Part shown: positions 39,258 through 47,109 of the stretch, in pieces
Position numbering within the stretch: position 1 is the stretch's first letter
How the letters are laid out: every line of letters starts with the position of its first letter
Assembly (NCBI GenBank): GCA_017644325.1
Contig: JAEPLS010000001.1
Span: forward strand, 124,001 to 188,000
DNA: 64,000 bases
DNA from: Prochlorococcus marinus CUG1438
GTDB lineage: Bacteria > Cyanobacteriota > Cyanobacteriia > PCC-6307 > Cyanobiaceae
Direction of reading: 5' to 3'
Program-made: the position numbers and the translations under genes
The notes under the pieces: model-generated
Seen by the model: only the letters and a program-made list of their open reading frames with translations
The model's database searches: none
Told to the model about the DNA's origin: nothing

Positions 39258-41229
39258 ATCCAAAGAGATTGAAAGAAATTCCTCCTGATTGGTTATGAGG
39301 TTGATAGAACATACCTAATTCATATGATCTTTTTTTCCAAATTAATGAGATTTTAGAATTTATAATTTCACCGTAATTTGTTGAATCATTTGTCAGATTT
39401 AGAGTACCATTACTTTTGAGAATAACTGGACCAAATAATTGCTGATCAAAAGCAATATCTAAAGTAAACTTATCATCATTTTGATCGAATCTAAAAATAC
39501 TTTCACCACTATTAAATCGATAGAAAGGGAAAAGACTTATACGAGTATAGTCAAAAGTTTTCTTTTTAAAATCACCAACTGTTAATTGTGGCCCCATACC
39601 CAAACCTAAATATTCTTGATGATCTCCACTTTCATAAAGAGAGTATGAGGCTTCTATTCTTGTCTTAAGACTTAACCCTTTTGTGATTGGTTCAGGAATA
39701 TACTTATATGAAATATCAACAGATTTATTTATAGGATCATTAATCCATAGAGGAAATTCTTGATCTAAAGCATAAAATAAGTTCCCTTTTAAGTTTTTCA
39801 CCAAAGTTTTTGTCTTTAAGGCCTCTGCTGTAATATCGGCCAAACCTAAAGAAAAAGATTCTTTCTTTTTAATGCCATTAACAACCCAAGCTTTTTCTTT
39901 TTTTAGTTTTGAACCATAACCAGAGTAAATTTCGGCTTCACCCAATGAGCCATTCCAGACCCTCTCGCGATATATTCCATAAATACTTTTATCCCATTCT
40001 GTATTTAAGAAATTAATCTCTTTACTCAATTTAGTTTTTAATCTAAATGCATCTGAAAACTTATTCAAATCCAATGAATTTAAATTCTTATCTATCTGTA
40101 AATCCCAATTATTAATCTTACCTTTTAACTGTGATTTAATAGCAAAATAATCTTCTGAACTTACATTCCTCTTAATCCTTTCTGAAGTTATAGATTCATT
40201 CTTCTTTACAAAACTTTTTGTGTACCCTTTGAGAGAGCGTTGAATTAAAAATTGAGGCTCTAAATCCAGAACAAAATTATCAGATATATCTATAGGGTTA
40301 AATTTCCTGCCGATAAAATACCCATCCTTATCTAAGTTTTCATATCCAAAAGTCCATCTATTATCAAAGTTAGAGAGTCCTCCCTTCCTATTTAACGTTC
40401 TATCTCCAACCCAAAAAGGAATTGACACTTTTTCATCAAAAATTAAATTATTTATAGATGACCTAAATCGTAATTTTTCTTCTTCAGGAATAACTTCTAG
40501 TGAATTGATTACTATTTTAACTTGTTTCAATTCAAGTAAATCGTTACTAAATACAGCCTTCTTGCTTTTCCATTTTTCACCATCTATGGTTATTTTATTT
40601 GAGAGAAATAACCAATTTTCAACCTTTCCAGGAGTATTGAATACTTCTTTTTTTTTAAAATTGAGAAGACTTTCTAACTTTTTAGAATCTGAAAAAGTGA
40701 AATTTGATGATAAGTCTCTTATCAAGCTACTGGTATTAACAGATCCCTTAACATCTATCAAATACCCTTTTTTATTAGCAAAGCTATACTCTAGTTCAGA
40801 AGATTTAAAAAATTGATCTCCTATTATTAAAACAATATTGCCCTCAGCTCTTATTTTTTTATTTGACTTATCATAAATTAAATTATCAGCCTTAAGAACT
40901 TTTCCGCGATATTCAATTATTACGTTGCCTTCTGCATATATGACACCATTAATTTCAGATTGTTGATCAGATTGGATTACTATTTCACTTTTATTTTCAC
41001 TGATTTTTGCTAATAAAGGGTTTGTAAATTGATTTAAATTATTGTTAATCAGCTTATCATAGGATTTTCGCTTAAGATTTTTAAATGATAATTTTGGCCA
41101 ACTTCGTTTTGTGACCAAATTATTTTCGGGTTTATTGATTTTTTTAAAATCAGATGATCTTGATGGCTGTATTAAATTAATAAATAAAAAGTAAGTAAAT
41201 ATTAATTTTTTCGCAATTCCTAGAATCAA
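39250..41229 (-). CDS. LptD-like outer-membrane protein (OstA/DUF3769 type)
   Basis: The protein has 659 residues. The N-terminus MILGIAKKLIFTYFLFINLI is a signal peptide. An OstA-type periplasmic domain follows at about 85-180 (NGVIYAEGNVIIEYRGKVLKA is its core). The rest alternates like a beta barrel and ends in Phe-Gly-Phe-Lys. Cyanobacterial LptD homologues carry this DUF3769 barrel and are taken to place lipopolysaccharide in the outer membrane. The gene is AT-rich and lysine-rich. psbI begins 21 bp upstream on the same strand. Confidence 0.8.
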   Translation of the reverse strand: MILGIAKKLIFTYFLFINLIQPSRSSDFKKINKPENNLVTKRSWPKLSFKNLKRKSYDKLINNNLNQFTNPLLAKISENKSEIVIQSDQQSEINGVIYAEGNVIIEYRGKVLKADNLIYDKSNKKIRAEGNIVLIIGDQFFKSSELEYSFANKKGYLIDVKGSVNTSSLIRDLSSNFTFSDSKKLESLLNFKKKEVFNTPGKVENWLFLSNKITIDGEKWKSKKAVFSNDLLELKQVKIVINSLEVIPEEEKLRFRSSINNLIFDEKVSIPFWVGDRTLNRKGGLSNFDNRWTFGYENLDKDGYFIGRKFNPIDISDNFVLDLEPQFLIQRSLKGYTKSFVKKNESITSERIKRNVSSEDYFAIKSQLKGKINNWDLQIDKNLNSLDLNKFSDAFRLKTKLSKEINFLNTEWDKSIYGIYRERVWNGSLGEAEIYSGYGSKLKKEKAWVVNGIKKKESFSLGLADITAEALKTKTLVKNLKGNLFYALDQEFPLWINDPINKSVDISYKYIPEPITKGLSLKTRIEASYSLYESGDHQEYLGLGMGPQLTVGDFKKKTFDYTRISLFPFYRFNSGESIFRFDQNDDKFTLDIAFDQQLFGPVILKSNGTLNLTNDSTNYGEIINSKISLIWKKRSYELGMFYQPHNQSGGISFNLFGFK

Positions 41230-41250
41230 TGTAAAAATTAAGTTAATAAA

Positions 41251-41379
41251 TTAATCTTGAGGACTTTCCAGATCTTTTCTATTAGGAGTTCTTGTTGGAT
41301 CACTTGCCAAAAATCCGAAAAGAAAAATGCCTACGAAGAAAAAAACAATTGTGTATACAGAAATTTTGAGAGCTAGCAT
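41251..41379 (-). CDS. psbI: Photosystem II reaction centre protein I (PsbI)
   Basis: The translation is 42 residues, starting [20 protein letters not shown] and ending [18 protein letters not shown]. It is a single membrane helix with the nearly invariant PsbI ends. PsbI sits beside D1 and CP43 and acts early in PSII assembly. The gene lies 125 bp downstream of psbN on the same strand. Confidence 0.96.
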
Positions 41380-41504
41380 GGAAATAATTTTGCTGACAGA
41401 TTTATATCCTATTAAATTTATATTTAAATTATGGTAAAAGGTTTACTTTTTGTATTTTTGGTAAATTTTGAAATACTTTTTAAAAGTTATAGATTAATAC
41501 AAAT

Positions 41505-41657
41505 TCAATCATCATGATCATCCCAAGGATCTGTTAGCTTTGCCGCTTTGGGCCCAAAAGCAGTCCAAAGACCAAAGCCTGTTAAAGCGAGTAAAAGTGC
41601 CAGTATTGTAACTGCTATTGAAACTGCAGGATCTGGAGCTGATGATAAAGTTTGCAT
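41505..41657 (-). CDS. psbN: Protein PsbN (photosystem II assembly/repair)
   Basis: This 50-residue protein starts MQTLSSAPDPAVSIAVTILA and ends in LTDPWDDHDD, with one membrane helix. This is PsbN, which is not a PSII subunit but is needed for PSII assembly and recovery from photoinhibition. It is divergent from psbH, the usual arrangement in cyanobacteria and plastids; the 80 bp between them must hold both promoters. Confidence 0.95.
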   Translation of the reverse strand: MQTLSSAPDPAVSIAVTILALLLALTGFGLWTAFGPKAAKLTDPWDDHDD

Positions 41658-41737
41658 CAATTTTGCTAAGTTTGTAAACAATTTATGTATTAGTTCTTAT
41701 ACAATAGCGAAATAATATTCGATTTAGTGAATTCATC

Positions 41738-41938
41738 ATGGGTCAAAAAACTGCTTTAGGAAGCCTTTTAAAAGCAATTGGCAATTCTGGTCAAGGTAAA
41801 GTTGTTCCAGGTTGGGGCGCTGTTCCAATTATGACAGTCATAGGACTACTACTTTTAGTATTTTTAGTTATTCTTCTACAAATTTATAACCAATCTCTTT
41901 TGTTACAAGGCTTTTCAGTTGATTGGAATGGCAACTAG
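41738..41938 (+). CDS. psbH: Photosystem II reaction centre protein H (PsbH)
   Basis: This 66-residue protein has the PsbH pattern: a polar N-terminus, [13 protein letters not shown], one membrane helix, and [11 protein letters not shown] at the lumenal end. PsbH stabilises quinone binding and bicarbonate in PSII. A TATACA sequence at 41698-41703 is a candidate minus-10 box. The plastid phosphorylation site is absent, as usual in cyanobacteria. Confidence 0.95.
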   Translation: MGQKTALGSLLKAIGNSGQGKVVPGWGAVPIMTVIGLLLLVFLVILLQIYNQSLLLQGFSVDWNGN

Positions 41939-42069
41939 ATTAAACACTAAAAATTTATTTGATTTAAATATCCATAAATAAACTTTTAGGACACTTGTCT
42001 TAAGTTACTTAGTTATATTCTGTTTGTATATTTATAATCCTTTTATAAAGGGAGATTTAGTAATAAGTC

Positions 42070-42672
42070 ATGAATGAAGTATATTTGATAGGTTTAGGAA
42101 ATCCTGGTAAAAAATATTCTAAAAATAGACATAATATAGGATTTTTAGTTCTTGAAAATCTCTCAAGAAAACATAATTCAAATTTTATATTGAAAGATAA
42201 ACTTAAAAGTTATTGCTCAGAATTCAAAATCAACCATTACACATACAGGTTATTTTTACCAAATACATTTATGAATAATAGTGGTGATGCTGTTCGAGCG
42301 ATAGTAGATTGGTACAAGATTAGTTTAGATCAGCTTTTTGTGATAGTTGATGATAAAGATCTACCTCTTGGAAAAATCAGATTTAGAAAAAAAGGCAGAT
42401 CAGGAGGACATAATGGGTTAAAAAGCATTATTGAAACATTGCAAACTCAAGAATTTAATAGAATCAGAATTGGTATTGGTTCACCTCCTGCAATAAATAG
42501 AACAAATAATTTAAATACTATTTCACATGTACTGGGAAATATATCTTCTGAAGAGCAAACAATATTAGATAAAGTGTATATAAAAGTAATTGAATCCCTC
42601 GAACAATTAATTTCTAAAAAAGAAGAATTTATAGTAAACGAATTGAATTCTTTTGACAAAGACCGAATCTAA
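42070..42672 (+). CDS. pth: Peptidyl-tRNA hydrolase (Pth)
   Basis: This 200-residue enzyme frees tRNA from dropped-off peptidyl-tRNA. YLIGLGNPGKKYSKNRHNIGF, FMNNSGDAVRAIVDWYKI and DDKDLPLGKIRFRKKGRSGGHNGLKSI are the catalytic and substrate-binding motifs. A purine-rich AAAGGGAG, 16 or so bases before the ATG, lies within a small CCTTT/AAAGG hairpin. DUF3146 follows 3 bp later. Confidence 0.97.
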   Translation: MNEVYLIGLGNPGKKYSKNRHNIGFLVLENLSRKHNSNFILKDKLKSYCSEFKINHYTYRLFLPNTFMNNSGDAVRAIVDWYKISLDQLFVIVDDKDLPLGKIRFRKKGRSGGHNGLKSIIETLQTQEFNRIRIGIGSPPAINRTNNLNTISHVLGNISSEEQTILDKVYIKVIESLEQLISKKEEFIVNELNSFDKDRI

Positions 42673-42675
42673 AAA

Positions 42676-42933
42676 ATGCGGCGCAAACCAGAAACAATTG
42701 CCCATTTAAGCGTTAAAGAATATTGCTTTTCAAAAAAGCAAATTAAGGGCGTTGTGCAAGCTAGTCAATTCAAATGGACTTTTACATGGTCTTTTAATAA
42801 AGGGGTATTATTAGTGAATCCTCCTTTGGGAAGAGCATTAATTGAAGATTCCTTATTAAGATTTTTATTGAAAAAAGATTATGAACTAGAAGCAGGCAAT
42901 GAATATAAATTCACTATTTCAGCCAAGTTTTAA
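42676..42933 (+). CDS. DUF3146 family protein
   Basis: This is an 85-residue protein of a cyanobacterial family without known function. ETIAHLSVKEYCFS, then GVVQASQFKWTFTW, and LGRALIEDSLLRFLLKKDY are the recognisable parts. It is predicted to be mostly beta strands with one helix. It follows pth by 3 bp and its 3' end overlaps the YqgF-like gene by 20 bp. Confidence 0.75.
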   Translation: MRRKPETIAHLSVKEYCFSKKQIKGVVQASQFKWTFTWSFNKGVLLVNPPLGRALIEDSLLRFLLKKDYELEAGNEYKFTISAKF

Positions 42934-43351
42934 AATCTATATTTTGATTCAAAGTAAACTTTACTTTGCAATAATCCTCTAAAATTATTAATGCGGATAA
43001 TGCATCGAGATTTTTATTTAAAATAAACACCTCCCTTGGCATTAAAAACTTCAAGCCGCTAATTGGAAAAAGTTCGAAATATCTTTCTTTTGCTCTAAAA
43101 GTAGTATTTTTTTCTTCAAAAGTTACTATATCTTTTTTAAAAAAATTCAGTTTTTCTATAATCTCTTTACTGGTTGTACCGTTACCGATAATAATTTTAG
43201 ATATATCTTCAACAATATTTAAATTTTTTACATAACTTACAATCAATTCACTTTTAAGAATGATAGCTTCATAAACTTTTTGTTCATTTATATCAGCTAC
43301 AACCAACCCACATTTACTTTTTCCAGGATCAATAGTTAATACTCTAGACAT
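42914..43351 (-). CDS. RuvX/YqgF-like RNase H-fold protein
   Basis: This 145-residue protein begins LTIDPGKSKCGLVVAD, the first strand of an RNase H fold with the catalytic Asp, as in RuvX/YqgF. KIIIGNGTTSKEI and FILNKNLDALSALIILEDY are further parts. Sequence drift suggests it is not the housekeeping pre-16S nuclease, but a related one. The ATG directly follows the stop of DUF3084, so ntcA, DUF3084 and this gene probably share a transcript. Confidence 0.7.
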   Translation of the reverse strand: MSRVLTIDPGKSKCGLVVADINEQKVYEAIILKSELIVSYVKNLNIVEDISKIIIGNGTTSKEIIEKLNFFKKDIVTFEEKNTTFRAKERYFELFPISGLKFLMPREVFILNKNLDALSALIILEDYCKVKFTLNQNIDFKTWLK

Positions 43352-44317
43352 TTAAGATACTATCTTTAAGATATTAATTTCAACAACTATGGGTTCTGCA
43401 GTTTTACTATCCCTTAAAGAGACTACCTCTAACTTAAATTTGATATTCTGATTGTTTTTAAGAAAGTCACTTATTTTTTTTACAAAATTCCCACTTGTTT
43501 TAATTTCATTAGCTTGTGACCCTTTTGACTTAATTTCATCTCTTGTTTCTCTTAATAATGATTGAATTTTTAAGTTTATAGATTTACGATTTAAATCACT
43601 TTTTCCAAAAATAGAGCTTTTAATGACATCTCCTTTTCTAACTATAAGTTTATTCTCTAATAAATCAGGTGATACAAATACATAATTATCACCCTTCAAG
43701 ACATTTGTTGCTGATTTAATTAATAAAATCCAATTACCACCTTTAGCTGTTACATTCTCAATTTTTTTGATATCACTAGGTCTCCATAAAAGAATATTTT
43801 TTGCATCTTTATTACTCGGAATAACAAGTTTCCTTACAAATTCATCTGCTTGATTATAAAAATTTGCCAAGTCTAATTTTACATTCGAAGTAGAATCAAC
43901 TTCAGCAATAAATAAAGTTTGACCTCTTTTAATAACTACATTACCTTTTCTAAATTCATTAACATCACTTTTTAACTTATTTAATTCCTTTTCTTTTTGA
44001 ATTATTTTATCTTCAAGTTTTTTTCTTTCTGCTTGCAAAGGTATAAGAGCCCTTTTACTCTCATCTAATGTTTTTTGCAAAAACGGAATATCAACAAAAA
44101 GTCTTTGTCGAAATTCCTCGCTAACTAATATCAATAACCCTATTGATATTGAACTAATAAAACCTCCAGTTATTACCGTAACGATTGTGGCCGTTTTCTT
44201 TGGTCTTAATTTTAAGATACTAAATCTTGCTTTACCAATTTTTGTGCCAAGCAAATCCCCAAATGGCGCAATTAAACCTCCAAGTAATATTAAAAAACCG
44301 ATTAAAATCCAAGCCAC
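43352..44317 (-). CDS. DUF3084 family membrane protein
   Basis: This 321-residue protein has two N-terminal membrane helices (about 3-20 and 45-65), a coiled-coil segment at about 85-125 rich in Lys and Glu, and a soluble beta-rich C-terminal domain. It matches the cyanobacterial DUF3084 family, function unknown. The layout (membrane anchor, coiled coil, extracytoplasmic domain) resembles envelope proteins. It lies 39 bp after ntcA and directly before the YqgF-like gene. Confidence 0.75.
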   Translation of the reverse strand: MAWILIGFLILLGGLIAPFGDLLGTKIGKARFSILKLRPKKTATIVTVITGGFISSISIGLLILVSEEFRQRLFVDIPFLQKTLDESKRALIPLQAERKKLEDKIIQKEKELNKLKSDVNEFRKGNVVIKRGQTLFIAEVDSTSNVKLDLANFYNQADEFVRKLVIPSNKDAKNILLWRPSDIKKIENVTAKGGNWILLIKSATNVLKGDNYVFVSPDLLENKLIVRKGDVIKSSIFGKSDLNRKSINLKIQSLLRETRDEIKSKGSQANEIKTSGNFVKKISDFLKNNQNIKFKLEVVSLRDSKTAEPIVVEINILKIVS

Positions 44318-44356
44318 TTTGTCTCATATTCTCAATACATCATAATTAATGATGAA

Positions 44357-45091
44357 TCAATTAAATCTTTTTGCAAGAGCTATTGGATCAAATACTGTAA
44401 TCTTTTTTCTCTCAATAGTCAGAAGACCCGAATCCTTTAAATCACCTAATAATCTTGTAATAGTTACTCTTGTTGAACCAATCGCTTCAGCAATAGCTTG
44501 ATGAGATAGCCTCAAATCTATTGTAATACCCTTTTCGCTTGCAACTCCAAAGTCTCTACAGAGGACCATTAAAAAGCTTACTAAACGAGAAGACATATCT
44601 CTATGAGTGAGGGTTTCTATCATTGTTTCGGTTTGTAGAATCCTACTTGAAAGGCCCTGCAACAATAATAGTCCTACTGATGCGTCATCCTCTATTGCTC
44701 TTAAAACAGAATGAGCAGGTGCTGTTATCATTTCAACTCGTGTAAAAGCTATGGAATGATAAAAACGATCAGATCTATGGCCTGTAAGGAGAGATAAAAC
44801 ACCAAAAAGGCTATTCTCTCTTAAAAGTGCGACAGTTATTTCTTCACCTGACTCGTAAACTCTTGATAGCCTTACTGCTCCTCTTTTTATTAAATAAACT
44901 CTCTCTGCCGGATCCCCTGGGAAAAATATTGTTTTCGATCTCTCAACCATTTCTGTGCTAGCACCTTCAAGACCCTTAATTACTTCCATTAAGGTTCTAT
45001 TGATTGGGAAACGTTCTCCAACAGAGTTGATTTTATTTTGTCCGGACAGTTGCGAACTAAAACTGCTGAATCCTCGAGAAGAAGGTATCAT
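44357..45091 (-). CDS. ntcA: Global nitrogen regulator NtcA
   Basis: NtcA is the 244-residue CRP/FNR-type regulator that, with 2-oxoglutarate and PipX, turns on nitrogen-scavenging genes. The effector domain shows [21 protein letters not shown] and [18 protein letters not shown]-like sequence. The C-terminal helix-turn-helix is [20 protein letters not shown]. The first 35 residues are a variable tail. Its own promoter carries a near-perfect NtcA site, so it is self-activated. The gene is divergent from the CobO-like/dcd/thyX operon. Confidence 0.98.
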   Translation of the reverse strand: MIPSSRGFSSFSSQLSGQNKINSVGERFPINRTLMEVIKGLEGASTEMVERSKTIFFPGDPAERVYLIKRGAVRLSRVYESGEEITVALLRENSLFGVLSLLTGHRSDRFYHSIAFTRVEMITAPAHSVLRAIEDDASVGLLLLQGLSSRILQTETMIETLTHRDMSSRLVSFLMVLCRDFGVASEKGITIDLRLSHQAIAEAIGSTRVTITRLLGDLKDSGLLTIERKKITVFDPIALAKRFN

Positions 45092-45111
45092 AAATATCTT
45101 TAATATTAAAA

Positions 45112-45154
45112 AATTTAAGAAGACAACCTAAAATATCTTGTATCAACAGTAACA
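45112..45154 (-). promoter_or_regulatory. NtcA-type autoregulatory promoter of ntcA
   Basis: On the minus strand GTTACTGTTGATAC (45140-45153) matches GTA-N8-TAC with one mismatch. Exactly 22 nt later comes TAAATT (45112-45117), fitting TA-N3-T. The start site should fall near 45105, about 14 nt before the ATG. The half TGTTGATAC is also found in the amt site read on its opposite strand. Autoregulation of ntcA is known in cyanobacteria. Confidence 0.75.
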
Positions 45155-45232
45155 ATTTTGAATTCTTTTTGGTTTCCCTAGCAATGTCCCTAGGTTAACT
45201 TCAACTTTCCCAGCTGTTTTTTAAGTAACATT

Positions 45233-45279
45233 ACACTATATGCAGTGTAATTAAATTCAAATTATACTGCATATAGACA
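45233..45279 (+). promoter_or_regulatory. Candidate tandem NrdR boxes and promoter of the CobO-like/dcd/thyX operon
   Basis: Box 1, ACACTATATGCAGTGT (45233-45248), matches the NrdR consensus acaCwAtATaTwGtgt at 14 of 16 positions. Box 2, ATACTGCATATAGACA (45264-45279), matches at 10 of 16, with 8 of 10 in the core. The two cores (CTATATGCAG and CTGCATATAG) are exact reverse complements, and their start-to-start spacing is 31 bp, three helical turns, as in known paired NrdR sites. A TATACT minus-10 box (45263-45268) overlaps box 2, as repression needs. The region is also a 17-bp inverted repeat with one mismatch. Confidence 0.65.
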
Positions 45280-45293
45280 AGAAACCTACAATA

Positions 45294-45875
45294 ATGGTAA
45301 TTAGTTCAAATAATAATTATTCAAAAAATAATTTTGATGTTGCAAGAATAGGTAGTCCTAACAAAATAAATTTAAAAAGATTCACACAAAACGGACAAAT
45401 CCAAATCTATCAATCTTCTTATAGAGGAAGTTATTCCTCCATCATTAGTGACTCTCTTAGAAATGCTGCTCTTGGCAGGAAAGTACTTTTGGCACAATTT
45501 ATGAAAGGAGGAGTAAAGCAAGGAATTGATAATGCGGTTAAGCTTTGTGGGAATCTAACCTGGGTAAGATCATCTCATTCCTATGATCAATATGATTCTG
45601 AAGAAATTGAAAAAAATAAAAATTTAAAAAAAATTATTGATCAAGCTGTTTATGAATTATGGAATTTTTGTAAAAAAGAATTACTATCAGGTGTACATGA
45701 TCAGATCATTCTCGATGAGATTTTTCTTGCAATTGAATTAAAGCTTATCGATAAGGATGATTTGATTTCAACACTTGAAAACCGATTTATCCCAGGAGAT
45801 GTAATCCTTACTGGTACAAGTATCCCCAAAGATTTATTATTAATGGCCAATCAAATTACTGAACTTCGCTCATAA
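45294..45875 (+). CDS. CobO/BtuR-like cobalamin adenosyltransferase homologue with a degenerate P-loop
   Basis: This is a 193-residue protein of the CobO/CobA/BtuR fold. Clear family marks are LLAQFMKGG, the DEIFLAIELKLI stretch (CobO: DExxxAL), and the C-terminal FIPGDVILTGTSIPKDLLLMAN and ITELR. Where CobO has GxGKGKTT, this protein has SSYRGSYS (about residues 41-48), so the Walker A lysine and threonines are gone. ATP binding in the CobO manner is doubtful. It opens the operon with dcd and thyX (4 bp and 0 bp gaps). It could be a regulator or partner of B12-dependent dNTP synthesis. Confidence 0.75.
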   Translation: MVISSNNNYSKNNFDVARIGSPNKINLKRFTQNGQIQIYQSSYRGSYSSIISDSLRNAALGRKVLLAQFMKGGVKQGIDNAVKLCGNLTWVRSSHSYDQYDSEEIEKNKNLKKIIDQAVYELWNFCKKELLSGVHDQIILDEIFLAIELKLIDKDDLISTLENRFIPGDVILTGTSIPKDLLLMANQITELRS

Positions 45876-45879
45876 AATA

Positions 45880-46473
45880 ATGCTAAAGAACGATCTCTGG
45901 ATAAATAAAAAAGCATCAGAAGGAATGATAAATCCCTTTCAGTCAAATTTGGTGCGACATCTCGAGCCTAATAATCAACAAAAGCCAGTCTTAAGTTATG
46001 GATGTTCATCTTATGGCTATGATCTAAGACTTTCATCAAAAGAGTTCCTAATTTTTAGGCATATCCCTGGAACTGTTATGAATCCTAAAAAGTTTAATCC
46101 TAATAATTTAGAAAAAACAGTTCTTCATCATGATGAAGATGGAGAATTTTTCATTCTTCCAGCACATTCTTATGGTTTAGGAGTGGCTCTAGAAAAAATG
46201 AAGGTACCAGAGAATATAACCGTGATTTGTATAGGTAAAAGTACTTACGCCCGCTTAGGGATTATTGTTAATACAACCCCCGCAGAGGCAGGATGGGAAG
46301 GTCACTTAACTTTAGAGTTTAGTAATAGTTCAGGTGCAGATTGTAGAATTTACGCTAATGAGGGTATCTGCCAATTACTCTTTTTTGAGGGTGATCCATG
46401 CTCTACAACTTATCAAGATAGAAAAGGTAAATATCAAAATCAACCAGAACAAGTTACTCTTGCAAAGATTTAA
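45880..46473 (+). CDS. dcd: dCTP deaminase (Dcd)
   Basis: This is a 197-residue enzyme that deaminates dCTP to dUTP, the source of dUMP for thymidylate synthesis. Motifs: SYGCSSYGYDLRLS at the N-terminal side, IGKSTYARLGIIVNTTPAEAGWEGHLTLEFSN holding the active-site Glu and Arg, and NEGICQLLFF. The gene starts 4 bp after the CobO-like gene and ends directly at thyX. Confidence 0.95.
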   Translation: MLKNDLWINKKASEGMINPFQSNLVRHLEPNNQQKPVLSYGCSSYGYDLRLSSKEFLIFRHIPGTVMNPKKFNPNNLEKTVLHHDEDGEFFILPAHSYGLGVALEKMKVPENITVICIGKSTYARLGIIVNTTPAEAGWEGHLTLEFSNSSGADCRIYANEGICQLLFFEGDPCSTTYQDRKGKYQNQPEQVTLAKI

Positions 46474-47106
46474 ATGAGTAAAGTTGAACTAATTTCGCTA
46501 ACTCCTGATGCAGAAAAAACAATGGCTTACATTGCGAGAGTTAGTAATCCAAGCAATCAGAAAAATGAAGACTATTCAAAACTATTGAGCTATTGCATTA
46601 AAAATGAGCATTGGAGTGTCTTTGAACAGGCATTTATGACATTACAAATAGAAACCAACAGAGGAATTGCAGCTCAAATTTTAAGACATAGATCATTTAC
46701 TTTCCAGGAATTTTCACAGAGATATGCAGATAGTTCTCAACTAGGGAATATCCCACTGCCAGATTTAAGAAGACAAGATTTTAAAAATAGGCAAAATTCT
46801 ATCCCAGACCTTTCTGATGAGTTAAAAAAAAGATTCAATCAAAGAATTGCCTCTCATTTTAAAGCAGCTTCAGAATTATATGAAGATTTACTCGCTGAAG
46901 GTATTGCCAAAGAATGTGCGAGATTTGTTTTACCATTAGCAACTCCTACCAGAATCTATATGTCTGGATCATGCCGATCGTGGATACACTACATTCATTT
47001 AAGATCAGCTCATGGGACTCAAAAAGAACACAAATCTATTGCCGAGAATTGCAAGTCTATTTTTAAAAAAAGTTTTCCAATTGTATCAAAATCTCTAGAT
47101 TGGTAA
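46474..47106 (+). CDS. thyX: Flavin-dependent thymidylate synthase (ThyX)
   Basis: ThyX methylates dUMP to dTMP using FAD and methylene-tetrahydrofolate. The protein has 210 residues. The ThyX motif RHRSFTFQEFSQRY matches RHRxxSxxExSxRY with one substitution. ARFVLPLATPTRIYMSGSCRSWIHYIHLR is the C-terminal family block. Its ATG directly follows the dcd stop, making a dUTP-to-dTMP unit with the upstream gene. No thyA is seen here. It converges with txlA. Confidence 0.96.
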   Translation: MSKVELISLTPDAEKTMAYIARVSNPSNQKNEDYSKLLSYCIKNEHWSVFEQAFMTLQIETNRGIAAQILRHRSFTFQEFSQRYADSSQLGNIPLPDLRRQDFKNRQNSIPDLSDELKKRFNQRIASHFKAASELYEDLLAEGIAKECARFVLPLATPTRIYMSGSCRSWIHYIHLRSAHGTQKEHKSIAENCKSIFKKSFPIVSKSLDW

Positions 47107-47109
47107 AAA

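Noticed and set aside
45173-45198. Two CCCTAG copies in the ntcA upstream region as a possible operator
   Set aside because: The copies are short and imperfectly arranged, and no known cyanobacterial regulator site matches; the NtcA and NrdR readings explain the flanks better.
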